Assembly: GCA_037045045.1 (NCBI GenBank)
Contig: JBAOHL010000005.1
Span: forward strand, 248,001-312,000
Direction: 5' to 3'
DNA: 64,000 nucleotides
Source of the DNA: Phosphoribacter sp037045045
Lineage (GTDB): Bacteria; Actinomycetota; Actinomycetes; Actinomycetales; Dermatophilaceae
In this document: piece by piece, positions 43,303 through 51,940 of the stretch
How the letters are laid out: each line of letters opens with the position of its first letter
How positions within the stretch are numbered: the stretch's first letter is position 1
Translations under genes and position numbers: made by a program
The notes under the pieces: generated by a model
Seen by the model: the letters and a program-made list of their open reading frames with translations, nothing else
Told to the model about the DNA's origin: nothing
Databases searched by the model: none

Positions 43303-44124
43303 TCACCGTCCGCGACTGAGCCTTCCTTGACGATACGCCTGTTCATCGAATGGTTGTTGGGACTGTAGGAGTCGGTAGGCCAGGCGGCAGGCGTTGCGCG
43401 CCAACACAACTCGGGCTTGGATCGGTCTCATCCCGCGGGCTCTCAAGAGGGTCTCCCGCTCGGCGAATGCTGGGCTGTACCGGGATAGGCCCCAAGCGCT
43501 GCCCATCAGCGCGTCGCGGTGTTCGGCCAAGCCCTGCCGTGAGATCCGGCCACGTCGGGACAGGGTGGCCGATTGGTACATCGCGGGGGCCAGCCCGGTT
43601 GCCGAGTAGAGGTGTTCAGCGTCGGGGTAGCGGTCGATAGGCAGGCTGTGCGCAGCGAACGCAGCCGCACGCACGACGGCGACCCCGGGCAAGGTGGTCA
43701 GGATCTGTCCATCGGTCGCGGCCAGCAGCGCGACCAGATCCTGTTCCACGGTGGCGAAGTCACGGGCCAGGTACTGGTAGCGGGCCAGGTCCGCACCCAA
43801 CCGGTGCGCCCGAGCGCAGGCATCGGCCGGCGGTGGCAGACAGTCCCGCCATCGGGTCACCCAATAGGTCGCGGTGGTCACCGATAGCCCGCCTGTCGAG
43901 CGCTGTCAGCGAGAGCGCCGTCGACAGCGCGTTAGCGAGGCCGCCGTCGACGGACCGTTACCGAGCTCGCTCGGCCTTTCCCGGTGTTTGGCGCCGCCGA
44001 GGGCCTCCCGGGCAGCTCGTACCGCGTCCAGTTCGTCGGATTTCGCTCCGTCACGTCGGGCTGGACGCGCGGGCCGATCGATCTCGACGACCCACTCGCC
44101 GTGTTCGAGCAACGAGGTGGTCAA
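43303..44124 (-). mobile_element. IS110-family transposase remnant (two pieces, middle deleted)
   Basis: The C-terminal Transposase_20 part lies at 43303-43881 (LTTLPGVAVVRAAAFAAHSL and RRGRISRQGLAEHRDALMGS). An N-terminal piece lies at 43906-44124 (LLEHGEWVVEIDRPARPARR and DGAKSDELDAVRAAREAL). Sequence between them and the extreme N-terminus are missing, so the element is inactive. It abuts the stop of the oxidoreductase gene. Confidence 0.8.
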
Positions 44125-45167
44125 ACCCGCCGGCCGGGCTCGGCTCCCGGGGTGGAGATGTCCACGACGCGTTGCTCGCGGGCGCTGACCCGAGCCCCGT
44201 CGATGACGGCCAGCACATGGACGGCATCGGCGGGGACGACCGGCATCGCGGTCTGCGGGTTCGGGCCGGCGAGGGCGGCGGCGACGGCACGGTAGAAGTC
44301 CACCGGGTCGCCGGCGCGGGCCGGCACGGGCTCGCGCTGAGTGTCCCGCACGAGCCAGCCGTGCTGGCCGGCCGGCCCGTTGGCGTCGGGGAAGGCCGTA
44401 CTCTCGCCTCCCGCGGACCCGAGCAGGTATGCCGCGCGGCTGCCGGAGATCCGGGTGCGCGGTCCGGGGGCACCGGCCACCGACGACATCGTCACGTGGG
44501 TGACCAGGCCGCCCTCGTGGCGCAGGCTGAGGAAGGCGTGGTCCTCGGCGACCGCCAGGACGGAGCGGACCTGCGCGTAGACCGACGCCACCGGCCCAAA
44601 GAGCACCACCGCCTGGTCGACGAGGTGGGTGCCGAGGTCGAGCAGGAGTCCGCCGCCCTCGGTCGCGGGTAGCCGCTCACGCCATCCCGAGCGAGGCTCC
44701 GGGCGCCAGCGCTCCCAGCGGAACTCCGCAGCGCGCACCGTGCCAAGCACGCCCGAGCCGACGACGCCGACGAGGGTGACGAACTCGGGGTCGTAGCGCC
44801 GGTTCTGGAACACCGTGAGGGGGACCCCCCGGGCCCGCGCCTCCTCGACGAGCGACGCTGCGGACCGGGCGTCGACGGCCAGCGGCTTGTCGACGACGAC
44901 CGGCACACCGGCCCGCACCGCGACGCGCGCATGCTCGACGTGCAGCCCGCTCGGGGACGCGACCACGACGAGATCCAGGCCCGGCGATGCGACGAGAGCG
45001 GCGAGGTCCGGCACGACCCGAGCCGCCGGAAGGTCCGCCGCCACCTGGGCGGCTCGGCCCGGATCGCGGGTGAGGACGGCAGCCACCTCGAACCCGGCGG
45101 CGCGCGCCATGGGCACGTGGAACTGCGCACCGGCCATCCCGTAACCGACGACGCCGACCCGAAACAT
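44121..45167 (-). CDS. Gfo/Idh/MocA family oxidoreductase
   Basis: 348 residues from ATG 45167 (MFRVGVVGYGMAGAQFHVPM), the NAD(P)-binding Rossmann start. VDKPLAVDARSA holds the conserved catalytic-region Lys-Pro, and EGGGLLLDLGTHLVDQAV the conserved Gly/His block of the C-terminal domain. Sugar or inositol derivatives are typical substrates; the exact one is unknown. TACCCT lies seven bases before the ATG. The 3' end meets the IS110 remnant but the reading frame looks complete. Confidence 0.92.
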   Translation of the reverse strand: MFRVGVVGYGMAGAQFHVPMARAAGFEVAAVLTRDPGRAAQVAADLPAARVVPDLAALVASPGLDLVVVASPSGLHVEHARVAVRAGVPVVVDKPLAVDARSAASLVEEARARGVPLTVFQNRRYDPEFVTLVGVVGSGVLGTVRAAEFRWERWRPEPRSGWRERLPATEGGGLLLDLGTHLVDQAVVLFGPVASVYAQVRSVLAVAEDHAFLSLRHEGGLVTHVTMSSVAGAPGPRTRISGSRAAYLLGSAGGESTAFPDANGPAGQHGWLVRDTQREPVPARAGDPVDFYRAVAAALAGPNPQTAMPVVPADAVHVLAVIDGARVSAREQRVVDISTPGAEPGRRV

Positions 45168-45174
45168 GACCGCC

Positions 45175-45257
45175 AGGGTAACCGCGGCACCGGGTCGCGC
45201 GGCATCCGCGAGGAGCGCAAAAGGAGGGGCGCTGCCACGGCATACCGCGCGTAGGGT
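45175..45257. promoter_or_regulatory. Divergent leaderless promoters of the oxidoreductase gene and lipB
   Basis: On the minus strand TACCCT occupies 45175-45180, seven bases from the ATG at 45167. On the plus strand TAGGGT occupies 45252-45257, seven bases from the lipB ATG at 45265. Both match the -10 TANNNT plus short spacer of actinobacterial leaderless genes. The spacer also contains one CGGCATAC word near 45240. Confidence 0.6.
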
Positions 45258-45264
45258 GACCGCC

Positions 45265-45969
45265 ATGCGTGTCGTGCACCTGGGGTTCGCCCCGGACTAC
45301 GTCGACTATCAGGAGGCGTGGCAGCGACAGCGCGAGGTCCACGCCCGGGTCGTCGCCGGCGAGGACCCGGACACCGTGCTGCTGTTGGAGCACCGCCCGG
45401 TCTACACGGCCGGCAAGCGCACCGAGGCGCACGAGCGCCCCCGCGACGGCACGCCGGTGGTGGAGGTCGACCGCGGCGGCAAGATCACGTGGCACGGGCC
45501 GGGGCAGCTCACCGGGTACCCGATCGTGCGGCTGCCCGCCCCCATCGACGTCGTCGCCTACGTCCGGCGTCTCGAGGAGATGATGATCCGGGTCTGCGCC
45601 GACTTCGGGGTCGCGGCCGGACGGGTCGACGGCCAGACCGGCACGTGGGTGCTCGACGATGCCCGCGGCCCTCGTCGCAAGGTCGGTGCGATCGGCATCC
45701 GGGTTAGCCGGCAGGTGACCATGCACGGCTTCGCCCTCAACGCCAATCCCACGTTGCGCTGGGCCGAGGTCATCGTCCCGTGCGGGATCGCCGACGCCGG
45801 CGTGACGTCGCTGTCGCGCGAGGTCGGCCGCGAGGTCACCGTCGCCGACGTCCTGCCGTCCGTCGAGAAGCATCTCGCCGACGTCCTGTCCGACCTCGCC
45901 CCGAACCGCCGGCGCGCTGGCGCGCTCCCCGTCGAGCTACCCTCGCCAGGGCGCTCCGCCGCGCCGTGA
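45265..45969 (+). CDS. lipB: Octanoyltransferase (lipoate biosynthesis)
   Basis: 234 residues. Motifs of LipB: LLLEHRPVYTAGKRT, VDRGGKITWHGPGQLTGYPI with the conserved Lys/His block, and HGFALNANP plus PCGIADAGVTSL with the acyl-accepting Cys. It transfers octanoyl from ACP to lipoyl domains such as the E2 protein in this window. Start ATG 45265 is leaderless. Its stop overlaps the MFS start. Confidence 0.95.
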   Translation: MRVVHLGFAPDYVDYQEAWQRQREVHARVVAGEDPDTVLLLEHRPVYTAGKRTEAHERPRDGTPVVEVDRGGKITWHGPGQLTGYPIVRLPAPIDVVAYVRRLEEMMIRVCADFGVAAGRVDGQTGTWVLDDARGPRRKVGAIGIRVSRQVTMHGFALNANPTLRWAEVIVPCGIADAGVTSLSREVGREVTVADVLPSVEKHLADVLSDLAPNRRRAGALPVELPSPGRSAAP

Positions 45970-47270
45970 GCAGCCTCCTCGACGGGGTCGCTCCGCCCCG
46001 CCTCGGCCGGCCGTTCCGCTGGTTGCTCGCCGCGAACTGGGCGACCAACCTCGCCGACGGATTCGCCCTGGCGGCCGGGCCACTGCTCGTCGCGTCCCTG
46101 ACCACTGATCCGAGGCTCGTCTCGCTGGCCGCTCTCGTCGAGTGGTTGCCGGGCTTCGTCCTCGGGCTGTATGCCGGCGCCGTCGCCGACCGACACGACC
46201 GACGCCGAATCGTCGTGTGGGGCAACCTCGTGCGCGCCGTCGCTCTCGTCGCGCTCACCGCATCGGTCGCCATTGGAGTGGTCACAGTCACCGCCGTCAT
46301 CGTCACCTTGTTGCTCGTCGCGACGGCGGAGACCTTCATCGACGGGGCATCGCGCACGGTGCTGCCGATGATCGTCCCGGCCGCCGACCTCGGCATCGCC
46401 AACGCCCGGATGACCTTCGGCTGGGTCTCGCTCAACCGGCTCGTCGGCCCACCGATCGGGGCCGCGTTGTTCGCGGTCGGCGCGGCCTGGCCGTTCGGCG
46501 CCCAGACGGTGTGCTTCATCGGCGGGGCCGTCCTCTTCGCGCGGATCGCGATCCCGCGGCATACGCCGCAGGCACCGGCGAGCGAGCGCCCGCATGTCGT
46601 GGCCGACATCCGCGCCGGACTGCGCTGGACCTGGCACCACCGGGCCATGCGCGCCCTCGTCCTCCAGATCGTCACCTTCAACGTCACCTTTGGGGCGTCC
46701 TGGGGCGTGCTCGTCCTCTATGCCAGTCAGCGCCTCGGTTTGGACACCGTGGGCTTCGGGCTGCTCACCACGGTCGAGGCGGTGGGCAGCATCGTCGGCA
46801 CGGTGACCTTCGGCTGGGTGGAGCGGCACGTGCGACTCGGGGACATCATGCGTTACGGCCTCGTCCTCGAGACCCTCACCCACCTCGCCCTCGCGGTGAC
46901 GCGGACCCCTGCCGTCGCGATGGGCATCCTCTTCCTCTTCGGCATCCACCTCGCCTATTGGGCGACGATCGCCTCCAGCGTGCGCCAACGCGCCGTGCCT
47001 GCGGACCTGCAGGGCCGCGTGGGCAGCGTCTACGTCATGGCCATGCTCGGCGGCATGGTCATCGGCAACGCGGTCGGTGGAGTCTTGGCGGCCCGGTGGG
47101 GCATCACCGCGCCGTACTGGTTCGCGTTCGTCGGCTCGGCACTCATTCTCGCCGCGCTGTGGCGCGAGCTCGGGCACATCGCCCACGAGGACGCCCGGCA
47201 GCTCGGGGACCACGCCGGCCCGGGACCGGCCCCGGCCCCCGATCCGGCCCCCGGTACCGGTCCCGGCTGA
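45966..47270 (+). CDS. MFS transporter (tetracycline/macrolide-efflux type)
   Basis: 434 residues, about twelve transmembrane helices. It begins with GRPFRWLLAANWATNLADGF and has the loop 2-3 motif GAVADRHDRRRIV and the central DIRAGLRWTWHHRAMRAL typical of the MFS_3 group (often macrolide or multidrug efflux). The C-terminal 30 residues are Pro/Ala/Gly rich. GTG 45966 overlaps the lipB stop. The substrate cannot be told from sequence. Confidence 0.88.
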   Translation: MSSLLDGVAPPRLGRPFRWLLAANWATNLADGFALAAGPLLVASLTTDPRLVSLAALVEWLPGFVLGLYAGAVADRHDRRRIVVWGNLVRAVALVALTASVAIGVVTVTAVIVTLLLVATAETFIDGASRTVLPMIVPAADLGIANARMTFGWVSLNRLVGPPIGAALFAVGAAWPFGAQTVCFIGGAVLFARIAIPRHTPQAPASERPHVVADIRAGLRWTWHHRAMRALVLQIVTFNVTFGASWGVLVLYASQRLGLDTVGFGLLTTVEAVGSIVGTVTFGWVERHVRLGDIMRYGLVLETLTHLALAVTRTPAVAMGILFLFGIHLAYWATIASSVRQRAVPADLQGRVGSVYVMAMLGGMVIGNAVGGVLAARWGITAPYWFAFVGSALILAALWRELGHIAHEDARQLGDHAGPGPAPAPDPAPGTGPG

Positions 47271-47306
47271 GGGGACCGACCGCGCGCTCGGTGGGACACT
47301 GCGCTC

Positions 47307-47339
47307 ATGGACCCGGCGTCGACGCGGCGGTGGCCGTGA
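47307..47339 (+). CDS. 10-codon upstream ORF coupled to the hydrolase gene
   Basis: ATG 47307 is preceded at six bases by GACACT, a leaderless -10 pattern. The frame encodes MDPASTRRWP and stops at TGA 47337-47339, which overlaps the GTG (47336) of the hydrolase gene. It may act as a translated leader for coupled initiation. The evidence is positional only. Confidence 0.35.
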   Translation: MDPASTRRWP

Positions 47340-48109
47340 ACCCCATGAGCGGGCTGGCCCGCTCGTTCATCTACTTCCCGGACACCTCCCGGGTCGGGTC
47401 GGTGCAGCGGTGGCTGCCCGGCGGGCGGGACGTCACGCTGCACACCGAGGACGGGCTCGACCTCGACGCGTGGCTCGTCCCCCCGACCCGGCGCGACCGC
47501 CGGGTCGCCGTGCTGTTCTGCCCCGGCAACGGCGGGCACCGCGCGGGCCGGTTGCCGCTGTTCGTCGCCCTCGCCGACCGTGGCTTCACCGTGCTCGCCA
47601 TGGACTACCGCGGCTATGGCGGAAACCCGGGGAGCCCCACCGAGGACGGGCTGGCTAGAGATGCCCGCGCCGGCGCGGCATACCTGCGGGACGAGGGCTT
47701 CGGACCCGCGCGGACCCTCTATCTCGGCGAGTCGCTCGGCACGGGGGTCGTCGCCCGGCTCGTGACGACGGACCGGCCGGCCGGGGTCGCGCTGCGTTCG
47801 CCGTTCACCTCGCTCGCCGAGGTCGCCACCCACCACGCCGGCTGGCTGCCGGTCGGGCTGATCCTGCCGGACCGCTTCCCCGTCGTCGACCATCTGCGCC
47901 ACAGCTCGGTGCCTGTCACGGTCGTCCACGGCGACGCCGACGACGTCGTGCCGTCTCGCTACAGCGCCCGGGTGGCCGCGCAGGTGGGCACCCTGCACGA
48001 GGAGCTCGTGCTGCCCGGGGTGGGCCACAACGACGAAGTGATGTTCGGGCCGGTGATCGCCGACGCGGTCGCCCGTCTCGCCGACGCGGTGATCCCGCCG
48101 ACGGGCTGA
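47336..48109 (+). CDS. Alpha/beta hydrolase (BAAT/ABHD-like, DUF-type serine hydrolase)
   Basis: 257 residues. Oxyanion region VLFCPGNGGHRAGR, MDYRGYGGNPGSPTEDGL, nucleophile LGESLGTGVVARL (GxSxG), acid in VTVVHGDADDVVPSRYS, and histidine in LVLPGVGHNDEVM. A complete Ser-Asp-His triad is visible. Possible starts are GTG 47336 (chosen) and GTG 47330. There is no signal peptide. The substrate is unknown. Confidence 0.87.
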   Translation: MNPMSGLARSFIYFPDTSRVGSVQRWLPGGRDVTLHTEDGLDLDAWLVPPTRRDRRVAVLFCPGNGGHRAGRLPLFVALADRGFTVLAMDYRGYGGNPGSPTEDGLARDARAGAAYLRDEGFGPARTLYLGESLGTGVVARLVTTDRPAGVALRSPFTSLAEVATHHAGWLPVGLILPDRFPVVDHLRHSSVPVTVVHGDADDVVPSRYSARVAAQVGTLHEELVLPGVGHNDEVMFGPVIADAVARLADAVIPPTG

Positions 48110-48262
48110 CCCCCGGACCGCGCCCAACCGGCTGGCCGACCCGGCTGACCCCGAGGCCGCGCCCAACCGGCTGGCCGACCCGGCTGACCCCGAGGCCGCG
48201 CCCAACCGGCTGGCCGACCCGGCTGACCCCGAGGCCGCGCCCAACCGGCTGGCCGACCGTGA
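48105..48262. repeat. 39-bp tandem repeat, about four copies
   Basis: A 39-bp unit beginning CTGACCCCGAGGCCGCGCCC and ending with AACCGGCTGGCCGACCCGG is repeated almost four times directly after the hydrolase stop. The first copy includes the stop codon region. No open frame with support. Its GC-rich dyads could form stem-loops. Confidence 0.85.
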
Positions 48263-48371
48263 GAGTTGCCGAGATGTCGCTTCCCGGCCCTCGAAGCAGC
48301 ACTTCGGGCACACTCGCGCACCAGATATCCGGCGTAGGGTGGGACGTCCGACCCCGCCCGAGCCCGCACCG

Positions 48372-48465
48372 CAAAGCCGGCGGACCGGAAGCCGGCGGAC
48401 CGGAAGCCGGCGGACCGGAAGCCGGCGGACCGAAAATCGGCGGACCTCAAAGCCGGCGGACCGAA
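48372..48465. repeat. 15-bp tandem repeat upstream of lipA
   Basis: About six copies of a 15-bp unit GCCGGCGGACCGGAA (later copies drift to CGAAAAT and CTCAAA) lie 25-115 bases before the lipA start. The unit contains a GCCGGC palindrome. It occupies the place where a lipA promoter would be expected. Confidence 0.85.
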
Positions 48466-48488
48466 TCGACCACAGGAGGACCGGGCCC

Positions 48489-49514
48489 GTGAGTGTCGTC
48501 CCGCAGGGTCGGCGGCTGCTACGCGTCGAGGCGCGCAACGCGCAGACTCCCATCGAGCGCAAGCCGGAGTGGATCCGTACCCGCGCGACGATGGGCCCGG
48601 CGTACGCGTCGATGCAGGCCATGGTCCGCGCCGAGGGCCTGCACACGGTGTGCCAGGAGGCCGGCTGCCCGAACATCTTCGAGTGCTGGGAGGACCGCGA
48701 GGCGACGTTCCTCATCGGCGGCGACACGTGCACCCGCCGGTGCGACTTCTGCGACATCGCCACCGGCCGCCCGGAACCGCTGGATCCGGACGAGCCGCGC
48801 CGGGTCGCCGAATCCGTGGCCAGCCTCGGGCTGCGATACGCGACGGTCACCGGGGTCGCGCGCGACGACCGCCCTGACGGGGCCGCGGGCCTGTATGCCG
48901 CGACCGTCCGGGCCATCCACGAGCGCAACCCCGCGACCGGCGTGGAGATCCTGCCCCCGGACTTCGGCGCCCGGCCCGAGCTCGTCGGGCTGGTCTTCGA
49001 GGCCCGCCCCGAGGTCTTCGCGCACAACCTCGAGACCGTGCCGCGGATCTTCAAGCGGATCCGGCCGGCGTTCGGCTACGACACCTCGCTGCGGGTCCTC
49101 TCGATGGCCCGAGAAGCCGGCCTCGTGACGAAGTCCAACCTCATCCTCGGGATGGGCGAACGCGAGGACGAGATCGCCGCGGCCATCGCCGACCTCGCCG
49201 ACGCCGGGTGCGACATCCTCACCGTCACCCAGTACCTGCGCCCCTCGCCGCGCCACCACCCCGTAGACCGCTGGGTCACCCCGGCGGAGTTCGTGCACTG
49301 GTCGCAGGTCGCCGACGAGACGGGTTTCAAGGGCGTCATGGCCGGGCCCCTGGTGCGCTCGTCCTACCGCGCGGGACGCCTGTGGGCACAGGCGATGCGC
49401 CGCTGGGGTCGGCCGATTCCCGATCACCTCGCCCACCTCGCCGACGCGGCGAGCCTGCCGGCCCGCCAGGAAGCGGCCACGCTGGTCGCCCAGCGCGACG
49501 CGGACGTATCCTGA
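48489..49514 (+). CDS. lipA: Lipoyl synthase
   Basis: 341 residues. Two [4Fe-4S] sites: CQEAGCPNIFEC (auxiliary cluster) and the radical SAM CTRRCDFCDIATG. The C-terminal RSSYRAG matches the conserved RSSY serine motif. It inserts two sulfurs into octanoyl groups made by LipB. GTG 48489 follows a GGAGGA site. The lipA gene is followed six bases after its stop by DUF4191. Confidence 0.96.
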   Translation: MSVVPQGRRLLRVEARNAQTPIERKPEWIRTRATMGPAYASMQAMVRAEGLHTVCQEAGCPNIFECWEDREATFLIGGDTCTRRCDFCDIATGRPEPLDPDEPRRVAESVASLGLRYATVTGVARDDRPDGAAGLYAATVRAIHERNPATGVEILPPDFGARPELVGLVFEARPEVFAHNLETVPRIFKRIRPAFGYDTSLRVLSMAREAGLVTKSNLILGMGEREDEIAAAIADLADAGCDILTVTQYLRPSPRHHPVDRWVTPAEFVHWSQVADETGFKGVMAGPLVRSSYRAGRLWAQAMRRWGRPIPDHLAHLADAASLPARQEAATLVAQRDADVS

Positions 49515-49519
49515 CCGCC

Positions 49520-50254
49520 ATGGCCAAGGACTCCACCGCCACCCCAGCCGCCCCGAAGAAGAAGCCGGGGCGGATCGCGCAGATGCGCGACGTCTTCCGC
49601 CAGTCCAAGGCCGTGGACCCGAAGATCGGCTGGTGGATGCTGCTGGCCTTCGTCGTCGTCCTGGCCGTCGTCGTCGGCGTCGGGTGGCTGCTCGAATACC
49701 CCGTGTATGCCGCGTTCCTGGGGCTTCCGTTGGCCCTGCTCGCGGCGACGATCGTCATGAGCCGGCGAGCCGAACGAGCGGCCTACCGGCAGATCGAGGG
49801 CAAGCCCGGCGCCGCCGGCGCCGCGCTCACCGCCCTACGTGGAGGCTGGTTCACGAGCCAGGAACCGGTGGCCGTCGAAGCGGCCCGCGGCGGCGACATG
49901 TCCGAGTCCGGCCTGGTGTTCCGGGCGGTGGGTCGCCCCGGGGTGGTCCTCGTCGCCGAAGGGCCCGAGGCCCGGGCGCGGCGAGTGCTCGCCGCAGAGC
50001 GCAAGAAGGTGGCCCGGGTCGCTCCCGACGTGCCGATCATCGCCCTTCGCGTAGGTACCGGTGACGGAGCGGACGTCGTCCCGGTGCGCAAACTCGCCTC
50101 GAAGATCCAGCGACTGCGTCCGGCGCTGACCAAGGCCGAGGTCGCGGCGGTGAACAAGCGGCTGCGCGCTCTTGGCGGCATGCGCCCGCCCTTGCCGCAG
50201 GGCATCGACCCCAATCGGGTCCGCCTGGACCGCAAGGCGATGCGCGGACACTGA
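49520..50254 (+). CDS. DUF4191 family membrane protein
   Basis: 244 residues with two transmembrane helices (about 35-75) after a basic N-terminus (PGRIAQMRDVFRQSKAVDPK), and a cytoplasmic C-terminal domain (GRPGVVLVAEGPEARARRVLA). This is the DUF4191 layout, and the gene follows lipA as in M. tuberculosis Rv2219. TATCCT (49507-49512) overlaps the end of lipA and lies seven bases before the ATG, so it also has a leaderless start of its own. Confidence 0.9.
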   Translation: MAKDSTATPAAPKKKPGRIAQMRDVFRQSKAVDPKIGWWMLLAFVVVLAVVVGVGWLLEYPVYAAFLGLPLALLAATIVMSRRAERAAYRQIEGKPGAAGAALTALRGGWFTSQEPVAVEAARGGDMSESGLVFRAVGRPGVVLVAEGPEARARRVLAAERKKVARVAPDVPIIALRVGTGDGADVVPVRKLASKIQRLRPALTKAEVAAVNKRLRALGGMRPPLPQGIDPNRVRLDRKAMRGH

Positions 50255-50460
50255 CGCGCCGACCGAGCCTGCAAGGCGTCGTGCGCAGCGACGCGCCGAC
50301 CGAGCCTGCAAGGCGTCGTGCGCAATGACGCGCCGACCGAGCCTGCGTCAAGGCGTCGCAGACACTGACTCGCCTGCGTCAAGGCGTCGCGGGCGCTGAC
50401 CTGCACGACCGAGCCTGCAAGGGCGTCGTGCGCAATGACGCGCCGACCGAGCCCGACCTC
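50255..50460. repeat. Tandem/dispersed repeat between convergent genes
   Basis: A unit of about 37 bp built from GACGCGCCGACCGAGCCTGC and AAGGCGTCGTGCGCA occurs four to five times, with variants containing CCTGCGTCAAGGCGTCG. GACGC and GCGTC arms within each unit can pair into hairpins. It fills most of the 265-base gap between DUF4191 and the subtilase gene. No gene is visible. Confidence 0.8.
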
Positions 50461-50519
50461 ACGGCCTCACGGCCTCACGCACACACATTCGATGACCCGA
50501 GCGCTGCCCGGATCGTCGA

Positions 50520-51866
50520 TCAGGAACAGCCCCACCCCGGACGGCAGGCCATCCACGGCTCGACCACCGCGCCGACGCCGCGCTGGGCGTTGTCGCGCGC
50601 CAAGGCCAGCAGCGCGGCCGCGGCTTGCTGGCCGGTCTCTCCGGTCCACGTCATCCGGGCGGCGATGACCCCCGACACCAGTGGCGTGGCGAAGGAGGTC
50701 CCACTCCACGAGGCGAGCCACGTGTCGAACGTCCCGTGGCGCCCCTTCAGGGGGGCCTGCTGGTAGTCGTAAGTGCCGGTCGGGAACGCGTTGACGTGGT
50801 CGGATCCCAGGGCGTAGACGTCGACCCAACTGCCGAAGTTGCTGTATCCGGCGCGGGATCCGTCGACGTCGAGGGCCCCGACCCCGATCGCGTAGCCGTC
50901 CGCCGCCGGGTAGAAGGGCTTGCGGCTCGCGTCGTTGCCGGCCGCGGCGACCAGAACCGTGCCCTTGGACGCGAATTGCTCCCAGAGCACCCGGAAACCG
51001 AGCATGCCCAAGTCGCCCCGGCTGTGGGATCCCGCCGACATCGACACGATGTCGGGAGCCTGCACGAGGGCGCGCTGGAGGGCGGCGATGATGTCGCTTT
51101 CGAAGATGGCCCCCCCGTGCGGCAGGAACCCGTAGACGTAGGCCCCGCATTTGGGCGCCATCGTGCGGACCACACCCGCCGCGAAGGTGCCATGCCCGGC
51201 ATACGGGCCGAGGTGGTCCCTGTCGTAGGACTCCGGATCGCCGTCGACGCCCGCCAGCCACTCGGTGGTCGCGGCGACCTTCGGGTCGAACCCGGTGTCA
51301 ACGAGCGAGACGAATACCCCGTCGCCCGTGCAGTCGCCGTGGACGTCGCGGATCGGGTACCGCTTCGACGTCGTCGGCATGGGCTCGGTCGCCGGGCAGG
51401 CGCCACCGCCCTGACCGCTCACGTGCACGACGTGGTCGGGGAAGCCGACGCCAACCCCGAGCGCCCCGTCGAGGGCGGACAGGGCGACCGTCGTATCGGC
51501 GACTTCGAGCACGGTGAGTCCGTTGACGCCGCCCTCGATGACCCGGCCCTCGACAACCCGCTGAGCCCGCTCGAGATCGCGGTCGCGCACGAGGATCCGG
51601 CCCCGCTGGTACATGTAGACCATGTCCCCGTAGTTCTTCGGATCGCTGAGGTCGACCTCGACGGTCCCGCCCTCGGCGGACACCCGCTCGCCCTTGACGC
51701 CGACGACCTTGGGGCCCCCGAGGGCCTCGACGATGCCGGCGACCTGGTCCGCGGTCCGCTCGTTCCACACCTCGGCGTCCTGCCACCACAGCGGCGACAC
51801 CGGCTCGTCCGGCTTCACCGGAGCGCTGGCGCCGCCATAGGAGCCGCTGTCATCATCGATTGCCAC
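50520..51866 (-). CDS. Cytoplasmic S8 family (subtilisin-like) serine peptidase
   Basis: 448 residues from GTG 51866, which has an AAGGGTGG site; no signal peptide, no membrane helix. An N-terminal domain of about 150 residues (VNGLTVLEVADTTVALSALD) precedes the catalytic domain. The triad is visible: Asp in FVSLVDTGFDP, His in YAGHGTFAAGVV, Ser in SGTSFATPLVSG, and the oxyanion Asn in VAAAGNDAS. It is divergent from the CHAT gene across only 74 bases, so the two are likely co-regulated. An intracellular subtilase next to a caspase-like protein suggests a proteolytic pathway. Confidence 0.9.
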   Translation of the reverse strand: MAIDDDSGSYGGASAPVKPDEPVSPLWWQDAEVWNERTADQVAGIVEALGGPKVVGVKGERVSAEGGTVEVDLSDPKNYGDMVYMYQRGRILVRDRDLERAQRVVEGRVIEGGVNGLTVLEVADTTVALSALDGALGVGVGFPDHVVHVSGQGGGACPATEPMPTTSKRYPIRDVHGDCTGDGVFVSLVDTGFDPKVAATTEWLAGVDGDPESYDRDHLGPYAGHGTFAAGVVRTMAPKCGAYVYGFLPHGGAIFESDIIAALQRALVQAPDIVSMSAGSHSRGDLGMLGFRVLWEQFASKGTVLVAAAGNDASRKPFYPAADGYAIGVGALDVDGSRAGYSNFGSWVDVYALGSDHVNAFPTGTYDYQQAPLKGRHGTFDTWLASWSGTSFATPLVSGVIAARMTWTGETGQQAAAALLALARDNAQRGVGAVVEPWMACRPGWGCS

Positions 51867-51940
51867 GTTGCCACCCTTCGGAATCGGACCCTTCGATGGA
51901 ACCCGCCGCGCTGCCCTCGGGTCGTCCCGGAGGCCACGCC
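51867..51940. promoter_or_regulatory. Divergent intergenic region between subtilase and CHAT genes
   Basis: Only 74 bases separate the two start codons. They hold a ribosome-binding site for each gene (AAGGGTGG for the subtilase, GGAGG seven bases before the CHAT ATG) and must contain any promoters. I see no strong -35/-10 pair. A promoter read by the nearby ECF sigma factor is possible but not shown. Confidence 0.5.

Noticed and set aside
51896..51940. Earlier ATG (51896) as the CHAT protein start
   Set aside because: It lacks a ribosome-binding site, whereas the ATG at 51941 has GGAGG at seven bases. It remains possible but is less likely.
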